Shown in pieces: positions 27,409 to 35,821 of a DNA stretch of 64,000 nt. How positions within the stretch are numbered: the stretch's first letter is position 1; each line of letters starts with the position of its first letter. The translations under genes were made by a program, and so were the position numbers. This DNA comes from Sphingomonas sp. PAMC 26621 (GTDB taxonomy: Bacteria; Pseudomonadota; Alphaproteobacteria; Sphingomonadales; Sphingomonadaceae). The stretch lies in the NCBI RefSeq assembly GCF_000251145.1, contig NZ_AIDW01000037.1, positions 62,001 through 126,000 of the forward strand, read 5' to 3'. The notes below the pieces were generated by a model. It was not told where the DNA came from and made no database searches. It worked only from the letters and a program-made list of their open reading frames with translations.

Positions 27409-27990
27409 TCATGCCGAACCGCCCATCGCCATGAGCGCACGGGCGCGTGGGATAAACGTTGCCTGATATTCCTCGCGCAAGATGCCTAACACGACGGCGT
27501 CATGAGCACCCACTTCGGTCCGATAATGACTGCGAAGGCGCCCCTCTTCGACCATTCCGAGATATTTCTGCCATTTGACCATTCGGCCATTATTGGCAGA
27601 GATCATCCCGAAAAGTCGCGAAAGGCCCAGGGTGTTGAAGGCGAACTCGTAGAGGAGGCCCATCGCTTCCACGGCGACGGGCAAGCCCTTCGCCTTCTCC
27701 TCCTCACCAATCAGAAAACGACCGGTTTCTGCTCGACTGTTATAGGTATCGATGTCGACCAGCGACAGCATGCCGATGGGCGTGCCGTCCTTGAGATGAA
27801 TGATCCAGTTATACTCGCCTGCAGGGCGGGCAGCGATCCACTTCGCTTGCTGTTCAACCGAGGCGGCACCCGCATTGAGATGCCGGGCGCGCTCGCTCTG
27901 CCGCCAATGGAATGTCCTCTCGGCATCGCTAATAGATAAGGGACGCAGGTCGATATAGTGACCGTTAAGGATCACGGACTTGCAACTCAT
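27409..27990 (-). CDS. GNAT-family N-acyltransferase
   Basis: A 193-residue acyltransferase of the RimJ/RimL-like branch. It begins LRPLSISDAERTFHWRQ, has the central strand GMLSLVDID, the acyl-donor loop region IGEEEKAKGLPVAVEAM and the late segment LFGMISANNGRMVKWQKYLGMVEEGRL. The ATG at 27990 has GGGGA six bases upstream; the longer open frame beyond it is intergenic. It is the first gene of the minus-strand operon that encodes the acyl-building enzymes. It probably transfers the finished acyl group to an amino-sugar nitrogen, comparable to the N-acyltransferases of the dideoxy-amino-sugar pathways; this role is inferred. Confidence 0.82.
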   Translation of the reverse strand: MSCKSVILNGHYIDLRPLSISDAERTFHWRQSERARHLNAGAASVEQQAKWIAARPAGEYNWIIHLKDGTPIGMLSLVDIDTYNSRAETGRFLIGEEEKAKGLPVAVEAMGLLYEFAFNTLGLSRLFGMISANNGRMVKWQKYLGMVEEGRLRSHYRTEVGAHDAVVLGILREEYQATFIPRARALMAMGGSA

Positions 27991-28730
27991 GACGATCCCC
28001 AAACGGGCTGGTGAACAAAAAATGCGGCTTAAATGCATTGCCAGGCACTTGCAACGCGCTTGCAACGCAACCGGGATTATTCGGCTTTTTGCGAACCAGA
28101 TAGCAATATCAAAACCTTCCCCCGGTCTCTGAAATGGCTTCGGGTCGTGATAATTCAATGCCCGGATCACGCTACTCCCACGGCGGCTTGTGGGGCATAA
28201 TATTGCTCTGCAGGCGGTCACGTCGCGAAGGCGTCGGTGGCACCATGGTCGGCGGCGGTCCAAACGGTGACCTTGACCGCTGAACAGCGCTGTCTAACCA
28301 CAGGACAAGGCCGCGGTCCGTTACGCGCACAGCTGCTTTCGCATGCGGCCGGTGCGCTTGGGACTTTCCAAGCCGCGCGACGAAGCACTGGCTAGTGCTG
28401 CGGTGACTCACGCACCAAATCGCTTCTCCCCTCGCCGCTTTGCCTCGGCATCCAGTACGTATACCTGTCGTCGACATGCGGCTCGACGGCAATGGAGGCA
28501 TAATAGGCAATGCGGTGGGTCTCGCGGCGCGCGGCGAGTCACCCGGTATCGCCAACGTCGATTGCCAGATGCACAATTGCGTAGATACGCCCAATATCGG
28601 CCCTAATGCCTTTCAAAGGCCAGCAGACTGGAGAGGTCGTCCGATACGATGGACAGATAGCGCACGATCCGACCGCTCGGCCCATCAGCAGTACTTTCTG
28701 CAAGCTCCCTGCCCGAGACCAAGCCCTTCT
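27991..28730. other. 740 bases without a convincing gene; upstream region of the acyl operon
   Basis: The part next to 27990 is AT-rich and probably holds the operon promoter. The distal part has open frames of 140 codons (28172-28594, minus) and 102 codons (28440-28748, plus), but neither resembles a known family or has a good ribosome binding site. It may be a decayed gene. Confidence 0.4.
28048..28068. promoter_or_regulatory. 11-base direct repeat upstream of the GNAT/acyl operon
   Basis: CTTGCAACGC occurs twice with an 11-base period (28048-28057 and 28059-28068), about 60-80 bases before the GNAT start codon. A related CTTGCAACTC lies at 27979-27988, spanning that start codon. The position suits an operator or part of the promoter. 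No regulator gene is seen in the island, so function is only suggested. Confidence 0.3.
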
Positions 28731-29708
28731 CTAGCCGCGCAGAAATAGGTCGAAGAGCGCCCGGAACGACAGGCCGAAGCGATGCTCCAGCATGGCGGCC
28801 GACGGCGCATGCCCTAGCAGCGAAATGAGCGCCTCGATGCCGATCTGCCGCACGGACTCGATGGGATGGCGCAGGTAGAGAAGCGCGAGAAGCACATCGC
28901 GATTATCATCCTGCCAGCCGACGCCGTCGAACGATCCGTCATAAAGGATTACGTTGATGAAGCTGTCCGGGACGCGGGTGCCGAATGCGCGGAAGATCGC
29001 ACCCATTTCCCGATGCATACGGACGTTATTCGCCGAGCGGGATAGGTTTTTGTCGTGTAGTCGGTAGGAGACGAGCCGGTCAGGATCAATGGCGAGAACC
29101 AGGCCGCTCGTCAGAGCGCGCAGCCAATAATCATAATCCTGAAGCTGAAGCAGACCGGGATGGAAGCCGCCTAGCCGTTCCCACGCCGAACGCCGCAACC
29201 CCACGGACGAGGCGCATAGGAAGTTGCCGTCTTCGTAAAGCGACTTGAACAGCATACCCATGTCCGTGACCGAATGGGCGCGGAAGAAGACCGGGAAGGC
29301 ACTGTCTGCCAACACCCCACCTTCACCGTCGATCAGCGTCGGAAAGGTAGCGTGCAGGTCGGCTTTGGCTAGCGCCCGGACCTGCGCTTCTGCCCGGACG
29401 GGGGAGGATAAGTCGTCGCCCGATTGCAGCAGAAAGATGTCGCCCGTCGCCTCGGCCATCGCCATGTTCATTGCCTGACTCGGCCCCTGTCGAGGGCCTT
29501 GCAGAACGCGTACGCCCCGACTGCGGTAATCGCATGCCCGCTCGACGGTGCGATCCTGTGACCCGTCGTCAACGACGATAATCTCCATCGCAGGATAGGT
29601 CTGCGCAAGTAGGCTGGTTATGGCGCTGTCAATGAAACCTTCATGATTGAAGGTCGTCACCAGCGCGCTGACTAGGGGCACCGAAGCCTGCATCGTACGC
29701 ACCACCAC
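28731..29708 (-). CDS. GT2 family glycosyltransferase
   Basis: A 325-residue GT-A-fold glycosyltransferase. It starts VSALVTTFNHEGFIDSAI, has the nucleotide-binding IIVVDDGSQDRT (about 45), a QSGDDLSSP sequence in place of the usual DxD-type block at about 100, and the acceptor-side LQDYDYWLRAL at about 210. The C-terminal 100 residues are less conserved. An alternative start six codons in is equally plausible. It lies between the ketoisomerase gene (about 100 bases upstream) and the acyl operon and may add the modified amino sugar to the glycan. Confidence 0.85.
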   Translation of the reverse strand: MVVRTMQASVPLVSALVTTFNHEGFIDSAITSLLAQTYPAMEIIVVDDGSQDRTVERACDYRSRGVRVLQGPRQGPSQAMNMAMAEATGDIFLLQSGDDLSSPVRAEAQVRALAKADLHATFPTLIDGEGGVLADSAFPVFFRAHSVTDMGMLFKSLYEDGNFLCASSVGLRRSAWERLGGFHPGLLQLQDYDYWLRALTSGLVLAIDPDRLVSYRLHDKNLSRSANNVRMHREMGAIFRAFGTRVPDSFINVILYDGSFDGVGWQDDNRDVLLALLYLRHPIESVRQIGIEALISLLGHAPSAAMLEHRFGLSFRALFDLFLRG

Positions 29709-29813
29709 TCCCCACTTGCACGATTTAAGTCATGATCTCCGTTCCGGGGCGCACGTCACCCTGATAACGACGATGCCCTCAGCCGGCCTTCAAATGGGGC
29801 CGGACACCTGCGC

Positions 29814-30245
29814 TTATCCGGCCACAGCCTGCTCCGCGCTATAACGGACGAAATCGTCGTAATTCCGGATGTAGTCAGATTCGAGATAAACTTCCGACGC
29901 CAGCACGAAACAGACCGCCCCTGGCGAAAAGCGATTGATCCGCCGCCACACGCCGGGCCGAATGATAAGGCCGGAATTGGGACGATCCAGGGTGATAGTT
30001 TCTGATACCCTGCCATCGGTCAGGTGGACATCAAAGCTACCGCTCATCGCAAGGTAGACTTGGTGTAGCTCACGATGGGCATGCGCCGCCCGATCGGCGC
30101 CTTCAGCCAAATCGTACAAAAAATATACTCGCGCGATGTTAAAGTCGATGTCAATACCGCCCTGGATAACACTCAGACAGCCTCGATCATCCTCTATTCG
30201 CGGGAAATCTACTGAATGCCACTTTGCCGTTTCGTTACATGTCAT
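29814..30245 (-). CDS. WxcM-like sugar 3,4-ketoisomerase, FdtA/QdtA type
   Basis: A 143-residue cupin that would isomerise dTDP-4-keto-6-deoxyglucose to the 3-keto sugar, the branch point to 3-amino-3,6-dideoxyhexoses. Family landmarks are DDRGCLSVIQGG near residue 20, RVYFLYDLAEGADRAAHAHRELHQV (cut here as overlapping segments RVYFLYDL and RAAHAHRELHQV), GSFDVHLTDG and the end ESDYIRNYDDFVRY. The histidines of AHAHRELHQ are the expected active-site residues. Whether the product is the fucose-like or quinovose-like form cannot be told. Its partner aminotransferase is 15 kb away on the same strand. Confidence 0.88.
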   Translation of the reverse strand: MTCNETAKWHSVDFPRIEDDRGCLSVIQGGIDIDFNIARVYFLYDLAEGADRAAHAHRELHQVYLAMSGSFDVHLTDGRVSETITLDRPNSGLIIRPGVWRRINRFSPGAVCFVLASEVYLESDYIRNYDDFVRYSAEQAVAG

Positions 30246-30578
30246 TACCCGACGCTGTTTCCATTATTAAAGGTTATCCAATTAAACACGTCGACCTTAT
30301 CCGTCAATCGCCCCCCGCCGCGGGCGGACGGGGGCGAACTGGGACCACCACGCGCTACTGCCGGCCGTCTGCTGGGGCGAACGACGGCGCGACTTTCAGG
30401 GCCGTTTTGACACAAGAATGACGCCTTCGGATTGAGGGACGGGCGATGGACTGAGCGACGAGGCGATCGACGTTCAATAAGGTACCAATCTCCGGTGCGC
30501 GGTATCCAGAGCCCATTGCATACATCTCATAAACATGGGGATCAGAGCCAAACGGATCGACGCCCCAAAGATTGGAGT
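30246..30578. other. 330-base gap upstream of the ketoisomerase
   Basis: No gene seen. Only short frames without family similarity occur. A promoter for the ketoisomerase/GT2 genes probably lies in the AT-rich part next to 30245. Confidence 0.35.
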
Positions 30579-33500
30579 TCAGTTGATACTGCGATCCCGT
30601 CTAGATGCCCAATCGATAATTCGCTCAGGCCAGATTAACGAAACTGAGCCAGCACCTTTTCTTGTATCGATTTTATTGACCTGAGCGGGATTACTCAGCT
30701 TGAGATAGTCGATGATTCGGTCCTGGAAGCTGTAACCCTTCGCAACCAACGCGTTACAGGCAGCTACCCGAGCTAGGCGCTCCGTATCATTGTTAAGAAA
30801 ATACGCACATTTTTCGTAAAGGTCATCGATGTCGGAAAATGTGACGATAGGGGAGTCGGCCCCGAACAAGAGTTCCATATCGGAGTTAGGCACATACTGA
30901 GTGATCAGTAAGCTTTTTGATGCGAGGATATCCAGTATTCTATGCTGCATTCCTGTACCGGCATGGATTTGAGGTATATTTATCGATATCTTAGATCGGT
31001 CATAGACTTTGCAAAGGTCCGAATGCCTTCGCAAATCATCATCGCTTCGAAAGGATTGCACTGCAGCCGGGGACATCATCAATGCAGACCGCCAGCGCGC
31101 ATTGCCATAGAGTTTGAGACCCAGCGGCGCGAGCCTCTCCACGGCTTGCAAGCGCATTCTGTTTGTAACGATTTCTTGCATGCGCGTTTCTAGTAGGGAA
31201 TAACCCCAGTCAGCAAATTCGCAAAGTCTTTTCGCCGCTTTTTGTGAAGCCGGCGCCATACTAATTTGGCCTGTTTTTTGAATGTCCGCCAGACACTTGG
31301 CCATTAATTCCAAGCCTTTAGGCAATTCCTGATCAACACGAAAAAGAAAGGTATCAAGTTCATGATCACCAAGCATGGCGGCAATCCACGAAATTTCGGT
31401 TTGCTCGGTGCTAGAGCTTGATTTTCTGTCCTTAGTCGTCGTAGCGAACGGAAGAAAACTGACATCAGCTCTTATATCAAATATAGACTTCGCATCCTCA
31501 TCAAACGACGAGTATACTGGCGCAGCATGTATTGGCAGGCTCAACGCAATACCATGCCCCCTGTCTACGTAACTAAATATATCGTCTTCTAGGATCGAAA
31601 CGATTGTACAGTTGAGAGATGATACAGTTTCCGGTATCACCAAAGCGTTATTCAAACTTAAGGCAAAGTCGTACGATTTACTTCGTATGAATTCCTTAAT
31701 AACTGACTTGTACGATTGATCCTGCGACCCCTTTGCGTTGTCGACAGTCGCAAAATGTTCACCAGCGTAAACATCAACGTTGACGCCGCTTTCGGCAAGC
31801 GACCTGATCATTTCACTGACATAGAAATTCGGAATACCTCCGGAATTTCGATCAAAGGTGAAGAACGCCGCTTTTTTTCTACTTTTTTGCGACCTGGTAT
31901 ACGAAATATGGGTCATCACTTCAGCTAGACTTGACCCACCACCGGGGTTCATCTCGATATGCCATTCATCCGAAAAGAAAAAAGACGAACCTCGGCCTTC
32001 ATATTGACCGTGCTTAACGAAGTGCTCCAAAGGGTCGACGGCAGCGCTAGCAACGTCTGGATTTCGCTCCAGATAAATCGCGGGATCAAACCCTACACCT
32101 TCAGTGCTGATGCTTATAGCTTTGAACAGCCTCTGCTCAATCTCGGAAAGGCCTCTATCATGTGTATTGAGACGCTTTTTTCGAACGTAGGAAATCGCAC
32201 GGTTCAATAATGAACTTTTGTATCGGTGTGCCGGCGCAGGTTCCGCGGACACATTTTTTCCCGAGAGCCCCGTCAAAGCAACATCCGCAGCGTGCTGAGC
32301 CAGAAGTTCATCAATTCGCTTTAAATGTAGAAATTTGTCAAGTTTGTCCGGATTATAATCATAGAGGTCGTAAGGAGGGGGGGTTATATCACGACGACAG
32401 ATACTGTTTATCGTCTCCTCAAGATCGATAGAGGCACCATTGTAGTATAGATCAAAATGGGCACGAGACTGCTCTGAGTGGATCTTAAGCGAACTTAAGT
32501 CGATACTACGTATGGTTCTTGAAAACTCTTCTGGTGTTTTCCAAATAAAACAGCTCTCGTATACAATGTCGCGACTGCTGAAAAATCTTGAGAGATAATT
32601 GTCAGGCATTATTATAGGAATACCAGCGCCCATCACCTCAATGGTTGTTCGTGCTCCACCGATTGGGAATGACCCAATGAAAAGATCAACAGAGCGGTCG
32701 ACAATTGAATCCCAGAAGGAAGCTGTCCATGGTACATGGACAAATCTGTCAGGCTCAAGCCCTCGTTTAATCAATGTCTGACGAATTTCTGCGAGATGCG
32801 GTGTGGATATCCCACCAATATGGATGTGGATACCGTCCCGACACATTAAGCGTTCAGCAATTAACTCATTGTAGGGATACAGATAAAAGTTTCGAAATTT
32901 ATGGTAACTGCCAGACGAGCACGTTGTCAGGCTGCCGCCCGGCATAAAGCTTGACGCAATACGCCGCGAGACGCGGTCATCAACGGTCATTGGAACGTAG
33001 GCGTTATCAGCCAAACCTTCGTTAGTCCGACAATTATGGTATCCAACATTATGTGGATCGACGTGAATTGCCCCTTTAAGGTGAACGCCAAGGCACATGT
33101 TGTAGTCGGCATGATGATAAAATACGACATCCGCCGTTGTTACAAATGGTGAAGCTCCCGATATTATGACAGAGTCTTGATGGTGATTCAGAATAAAAAT
33201 TCGAGTTGGAGCAGCTTCGATTAGTTTCAGTATAAGCCATCCTAGTTTTGATACGGAGTCGCCTTGGGGACAGATAGATACATCGGCCCCTGATCCATCA
33301 ATCCGTGAAAGTGCCAAGTCTTCAGGCGTCATATCTTGGAGATAATCTGTCGCTATTACGGTGCAGTCATATTCCGGGTGCGCATTGATTAGGTCTCTGA
33401 TAACCAGTGTTGTACCACCATATTTATAAAGGCCGGTACACAGTACAATCATCCGCATTTTCTCTGGCTTGGCTGCCTTCAGTATCTCTCGATTAAAGGT

Positions 33501-33695
33501 TCGATCAAAAAAACTATTTCCTACCAACTCGCAAAGGCTATCGACTTTGCGAGCGCCCACGACTTCGCCTGGAGCCGCCTGCATATTCATCACCGCGACA
33601 ACAAAGTTTCTTATTTCGTCTAGAGCACCGTTATAATCGTTCTCGGCAACAAAGGCGTTCACTGATGCTTCTAATTCCGAAAATAGCGAAAGCAT
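30579..33695 (-). CDS. 1038-residue fusion of two glycosyltransferase-like proteins
   Basis: The protein has three parts. Residues about 1-520 match the 596-residue protein of 18111-19901 (CTGLYKYGGTTLVIRDL, FILNHHQDS, RTTIEVMGAGIPIIMPDNYLSRF). Residues about 545-590 hold one FDPAIYLERNPDVASAAVDP...GQYEGR module. Residues about 620-1020 match the CgeB-like protein of 16723-18090 (AAFFTFDRN, LKLYGNARW, SKISINIPQIHAGTGMQHRILDILASKSLLIT, DYLKLSNPAQ). The start at 33695 has GGGGAAAATA directly before ATG; a longer frame to 33830 is open but unlike the paralogue. G+C is low: I counted 28 and 26 in two 60-base lines, against 40 in one topA line. Function is probably glycan assembly. Confidence 0.75.
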   Translation of the reverse strand: MLSLFSELEASVNAFVAENDYNGALDEIRNFVVAVMNMQAAPGEVVGARKVDSLCELVGNSFFDRTFNREILKAAKPEKMRMIVLCTGLYKYGGTTLVIRDLINAHPEYDCTVIATDYLQDMTPEDLALSRIDGSGADVSICPQGDSVSKLGWLILKLIEAAPTRIFILNHHQDSVIISGASPFVTTADVVFYHHADYNMCLGVHLKGAIHVDPHNVGYHNCRTNEGLADNAYVPMTVDDRVSRRIASSFMPGGSLTTCSSGSYHKFRNFYLYPYNELIAERLMCRDGIHIHIGGISTPHLAEIRQTLIKRGLEPDRFVHVPWTASFWDSIVDRSVDLFIGSFPIGGARTTIEVMGAGIPIIMPDNYLSRFFSSRDIVYESCFIWKTPEEFSRTIRSIDLSSLKIHSEQSRAHFDLYYNGASIDLEETINSICRRDITPPPYDLYDYNPDKLDKFLHLKRIDELLAQHAADVALTGLSGKNVSAEPAPAHRYKSSLLNRAISYVRKKRLNTHDRGLSEIEQRLFKAISISTEGVGFDPAIYLERNPDVASAAVDPLEHFVKHGQYEGRGSSFFFSDEWHIEMNPGGGSSLAEVMTHISYTRSQKSRKKAAFFTFDRNSGGIPNFYVSEMIRSLAESGVNVDVYAGEHFATVDNAKGSQDQSYKSVIKEFIRSKSYDFALSLNNALVIPETVSSLNCTIVSILEDDIFSYVDRGHGIALSLPIHAAPVYSSFDEDAKSIFDIRADVSFLPFATTTKDRKSSSSTEQTEISWIAAMLGDHELDTFLFRVDQELPKGLELMAKCLADIQKTGQISMAPASQKAAKRLCEFADWGYSLLETRMQEIVTNRMRLQAVERLAPLGLKLYGNARWRSALMMSPAAVQSFRSDDDLRRHSDLCKVYDRSKISINIPQIHAGTGMQHRILDILASKSLLITQYVPNSDMELLFGADSPIVTFSDIDDLYEKCAYFLNNDTERLARVAACNALVAKGYSFQDRIIDYLKLSNPAQVNKIDTRKGAGSVSLIWPERIIDWASRRDRSIN

Positions 33696-34341
33696 TATTT
33701 TCCCCGGTAGGCGTGCGAGCAGGCGGCCAAAGCTGAATTTATCGGATTTGTGCGATATCCGCGGCCGAAAGGCAATGATGTGAAGGGCCTCACGGTACCG
33801 GCTCTGCTGCAGGAATTCGGCTGATGCCAAAGCGCGCTGAGGAAGACCCGCGGCCGGAATTTCAGGCTGCTGGAATTTGATTCGATGTTGCCTGCCTATG
33901 TAGGCCTACGATGACGGCAGCAATTGATGTTCAATCTGACTACTCATCGGACGGATTTGCCTTGATATGGCCGACGAAGAGGCGATGCGGATCAGGTCCG
34001 CCGCTAATTGACATTGGCGCTGATCGGGGTCGGCGGGAGCCGGACTGACGTGGCGAAACGAGCTGACATAATGCTGCAGATCGCGCGCGACTGGATTTTG
34101 CGACTCCACGAGAACGGCCGCGACGGTCTGGCAATACGAAAGGCACCTGAGCGGGACTCTATTATGTAAAATGAACCGCGTACCCGGCTTTCGGTGGCTG
34201 TGGAGGCGGAGCCGATCACTGCGCCACATCGGGGAACGCTAACGGCGCGCCGATCTGGCGTAATAATTCGGGGATGAGTTCGCACTCTGAGCGCCGCTGT
34301 TATACCAAAGTCAGCGCACCGCCAGGGCTCCTCCGACAACG
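33696..34341. other. 650-base gap between the fusion glycosyltransferase and tRNA-Lys
   Basis: No convincing gene. Open frames at 33906-34229 and 34004-34339 on the minus strand have no recognisable family and overlap each other in different frames. The G+C content changes from low to high within this stretch, so it marks the right boundary of the accessory island. Confidence 0.4.
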
Positions 34342-34417
34342 TGGTGGGCTCGCCGGGATTCGAACCCGGGACCTACAGATTAAAAGTCCGTTGCTCTACC
34401 GACTGAGCTACGAGCCC
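34342..34417 (-). tRNA. tRNA-Lys (anticodon UUU)
   Basis: Read on the minus strand, the 76-base sequence has a 7-bp acceptor stem GGGCTCG/CGAGCCC, a D-loop with AGCTCAGTCGGTAGAGC, an anticodon loop CTTTTAA giving UUU, a T-arm CCGGGTTCGAATCCCGG and an encoded CCA. It lies 16 bases past the folK stop, downstream on the same strand. Its 3' end faces the accessory island, a common placement for island integration sites. Confidence 0.95.
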
Positions 34418-34432
34418 TCACGTCGAAGCGCG

Positions 34433-34930
34433 TTAGGAGCGGATCGGCGTCGGGTCAACCTTGCGCAAGCGGCTGGCGAGCTGACGGATCGTCCGTCCGC
34501 TCGACGGATCGCGCCAGCGCGGGGCGATCGTCGCGAGCGGACCGAGCACGAAGTCGCGGTCGGCATAGGCGAGATGCGGCACGCGCAACCCCGGCGAACG
34601 CCACGCCCCACCCGACCACAGGACGATGTCGAGGTCGATCACGCGTGCTGCCCAGCGCCGCCCGCGGCGCCGCCCGAAGTCCCGCTCGATCGTTTTCAGC
34701 CGCCGCAGCAGTTCGGGCGGCGAATCGGTGCAGGCAACGACCACGACCGCGTTGACGAACCGCCGGCTCGACGGGCCGACCGGCGTGGTCTCGATCAGCC
34801 GCGATACTGCGATCACCCCCGGCAACGCCGCGATCGCGGCAGTCACTTCGGCGCGCGGCCCCCCGTGCCGCCCGCGGCGGTTCGAACCGATTGCGATCGC
34901 ATAATGCGGGGAAGTGGTTGAGATCGTCAC
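34433..34930 (-). CDS. folK: 2-amino-4-hydroxy-6-hydroxymethyldihydropteridine pyrophosphokinase
   Basis: Transfers pyrophosphate from ATP to the pterin in folate synthesis. The 165-residue protein has the N-terminal strand YAIAIGSNRRG, the substrate-binding TTPVGPSSRRFVNAV and the signature RVIDLDIVLW, with VPHLAYADRDFVLGPLA (family: PH-x-x-RxFVL). I use the GTG at 34930, twelve codons before homology begins; an ATG at 34966 would overlap the divergent uracil-DNA glycosylase. It is directly followed by tRNA-Lys. Confidence 0.9.
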   Translation of the reverse strand: MTISTTSPHYAIAIGSNRRGRHGGPRAEVTAAIAALPGVIAVSRLIETTPVGPSSRRFVNAVVVVACTDSPPELLRRLKTIERDFGRRRGRRWAARVIDLDIVLWSGGAWRSPGLRVPHLAYADRDFVLGPLATIAPRWRDPSSGRTIRQLASRLRKVDPTPIRS

Positions 34931-34953
34931 CCGAACACGCCTATCGCGTTTCG

Positions 34954-35622
34954 ATGACCTTCGCACCCAGCCCGATCCCCGAATCCGAACCGCCCCGCGA
35001 TTGCCCGCTGTGCCCCCGCCTCGTCGGCTTCCGCGAGGAACTCCGTCAGGAATTCCCGACCTGGTGGAACGCCCCGGTCAACGCCTTTGGCGATCCGGCG
35101 GCGTGGCTCGGGATCATCGGCCTAGCGCCGGGCAAGCACGGGGCGAATCGCACCGGGCGCCCCTTCACCGGGGACCATGCCGGGATCCTGCTGTTCGACA
35201 CGCTTGCGCAGCACGGGCTCGCCACGGGCACCTATGAGGCCAAGCCCGACGACACGCTGCAATTGCAGGGCGCGATGATCATCAACGCGGTCAAATGCCT
35301 GCCGCCGCAGAACAAGCCGACGCCCGAGGAAATCCGCACCTGCCGCCCGTTCCTCGAGGGGCAGATCGCCGCGGTCCCGCAGGCGCGCGTGTTCGTCGCG
35401 CTGGGGCAGATCGCGCATCAGTCCGCGGTCAAGGTGCTCGGCGGGCGATTGCCCAAGTGCAAGTTCGGGCATCTCGCCGAACATCGCATGCCCGACGGGC
35501 GGATCCTGATCGATAGCTACCATTGCTCGCGCTACAACCAGAACACCGGCCGGCTGACCGCCGAGATGTTCTCTGCCGTGTTCGCACGTGCGGTAGAATT
35601 GCGTGACACTACGGCACGTTAA
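34954..35622 (+). CDS. Family 5 (UDGb-type) uracil-DNA glycosylase
   Basis: Removes uracil and other deaminated bases from DNA. The 222-residue protein has the family-5 motif GLAPGKHGANRTGRPFTGDHAG (positions about 52-73; key residues GLAPG and NRTGRPF) and the C-terminal SYHCSRYNQNTGRL. Cysteines at CPLC near the N-terminus, in VKCLPP and in TCRPFL are the likely iron-sulfur ligands of this group. The ATG at 34954 lies 23 bases from the folK start on the other strand, so the two share a short divergent promoter region. Confidence 0.9.
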   Translation: MTFAPSPIPESEPPRDCPLCPRLVGFREELRQEFPTWWNAPVNAFGDPAAWLGIIGLAPGKHGANRTGRPFTGDHAGILLFDTLAQHGLATGTYEAKPDDTLQLQGAMIINAVKCLPPQNKPTPEEIRTCRPFLEGQIAAVPQARVFVALGQIAHQSAVKVLGGRLPKCKFGHLAEHRMPDGRILIDSYHCSRYNQNTGRLTAEMFSAVFARAVELRDTTAR

Positions 35623-35821
35623 CGGAATATTTTCGGTCGAATGGATGAGAGATTTGGTCGTCCAAATCCGATAAGACAACGATGTCCGCGGCGGAGTGTT
35701 GCAGCGGTCGTGGCGCGTAGCGTACCGATACGCGGGAGCGATTACGGCAATCAGGCGGGTCAAACCGCCGCCCCCGGCCCGGTCGCTCCCGCGGGTCTCC
35801 CCTCGACCCGCCGGATCCGTT

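Noticed and set aside
28172..28748. Open frames on both strands in the gap upstream of the GNAT gene
   Set aside because: Overlapping, no known family; probably decayed or chance.
34303..34316. TTATACCAA sequence like the topA-side end of the IS630 element
   Set aside because: No matching second end or transposase remnant next to it; too short to claim.
33906..34339. Two overlapping minus-strand frames beside tRNA-Lys
   Set aside because: Different frames of the same stretch, no recognisable product.
34342..34417. tRNA-Lys as a proven attachment site
   Set aside because: No integrase and no repeat of the tRNA 3' end found in the window; only the position is suggestive.
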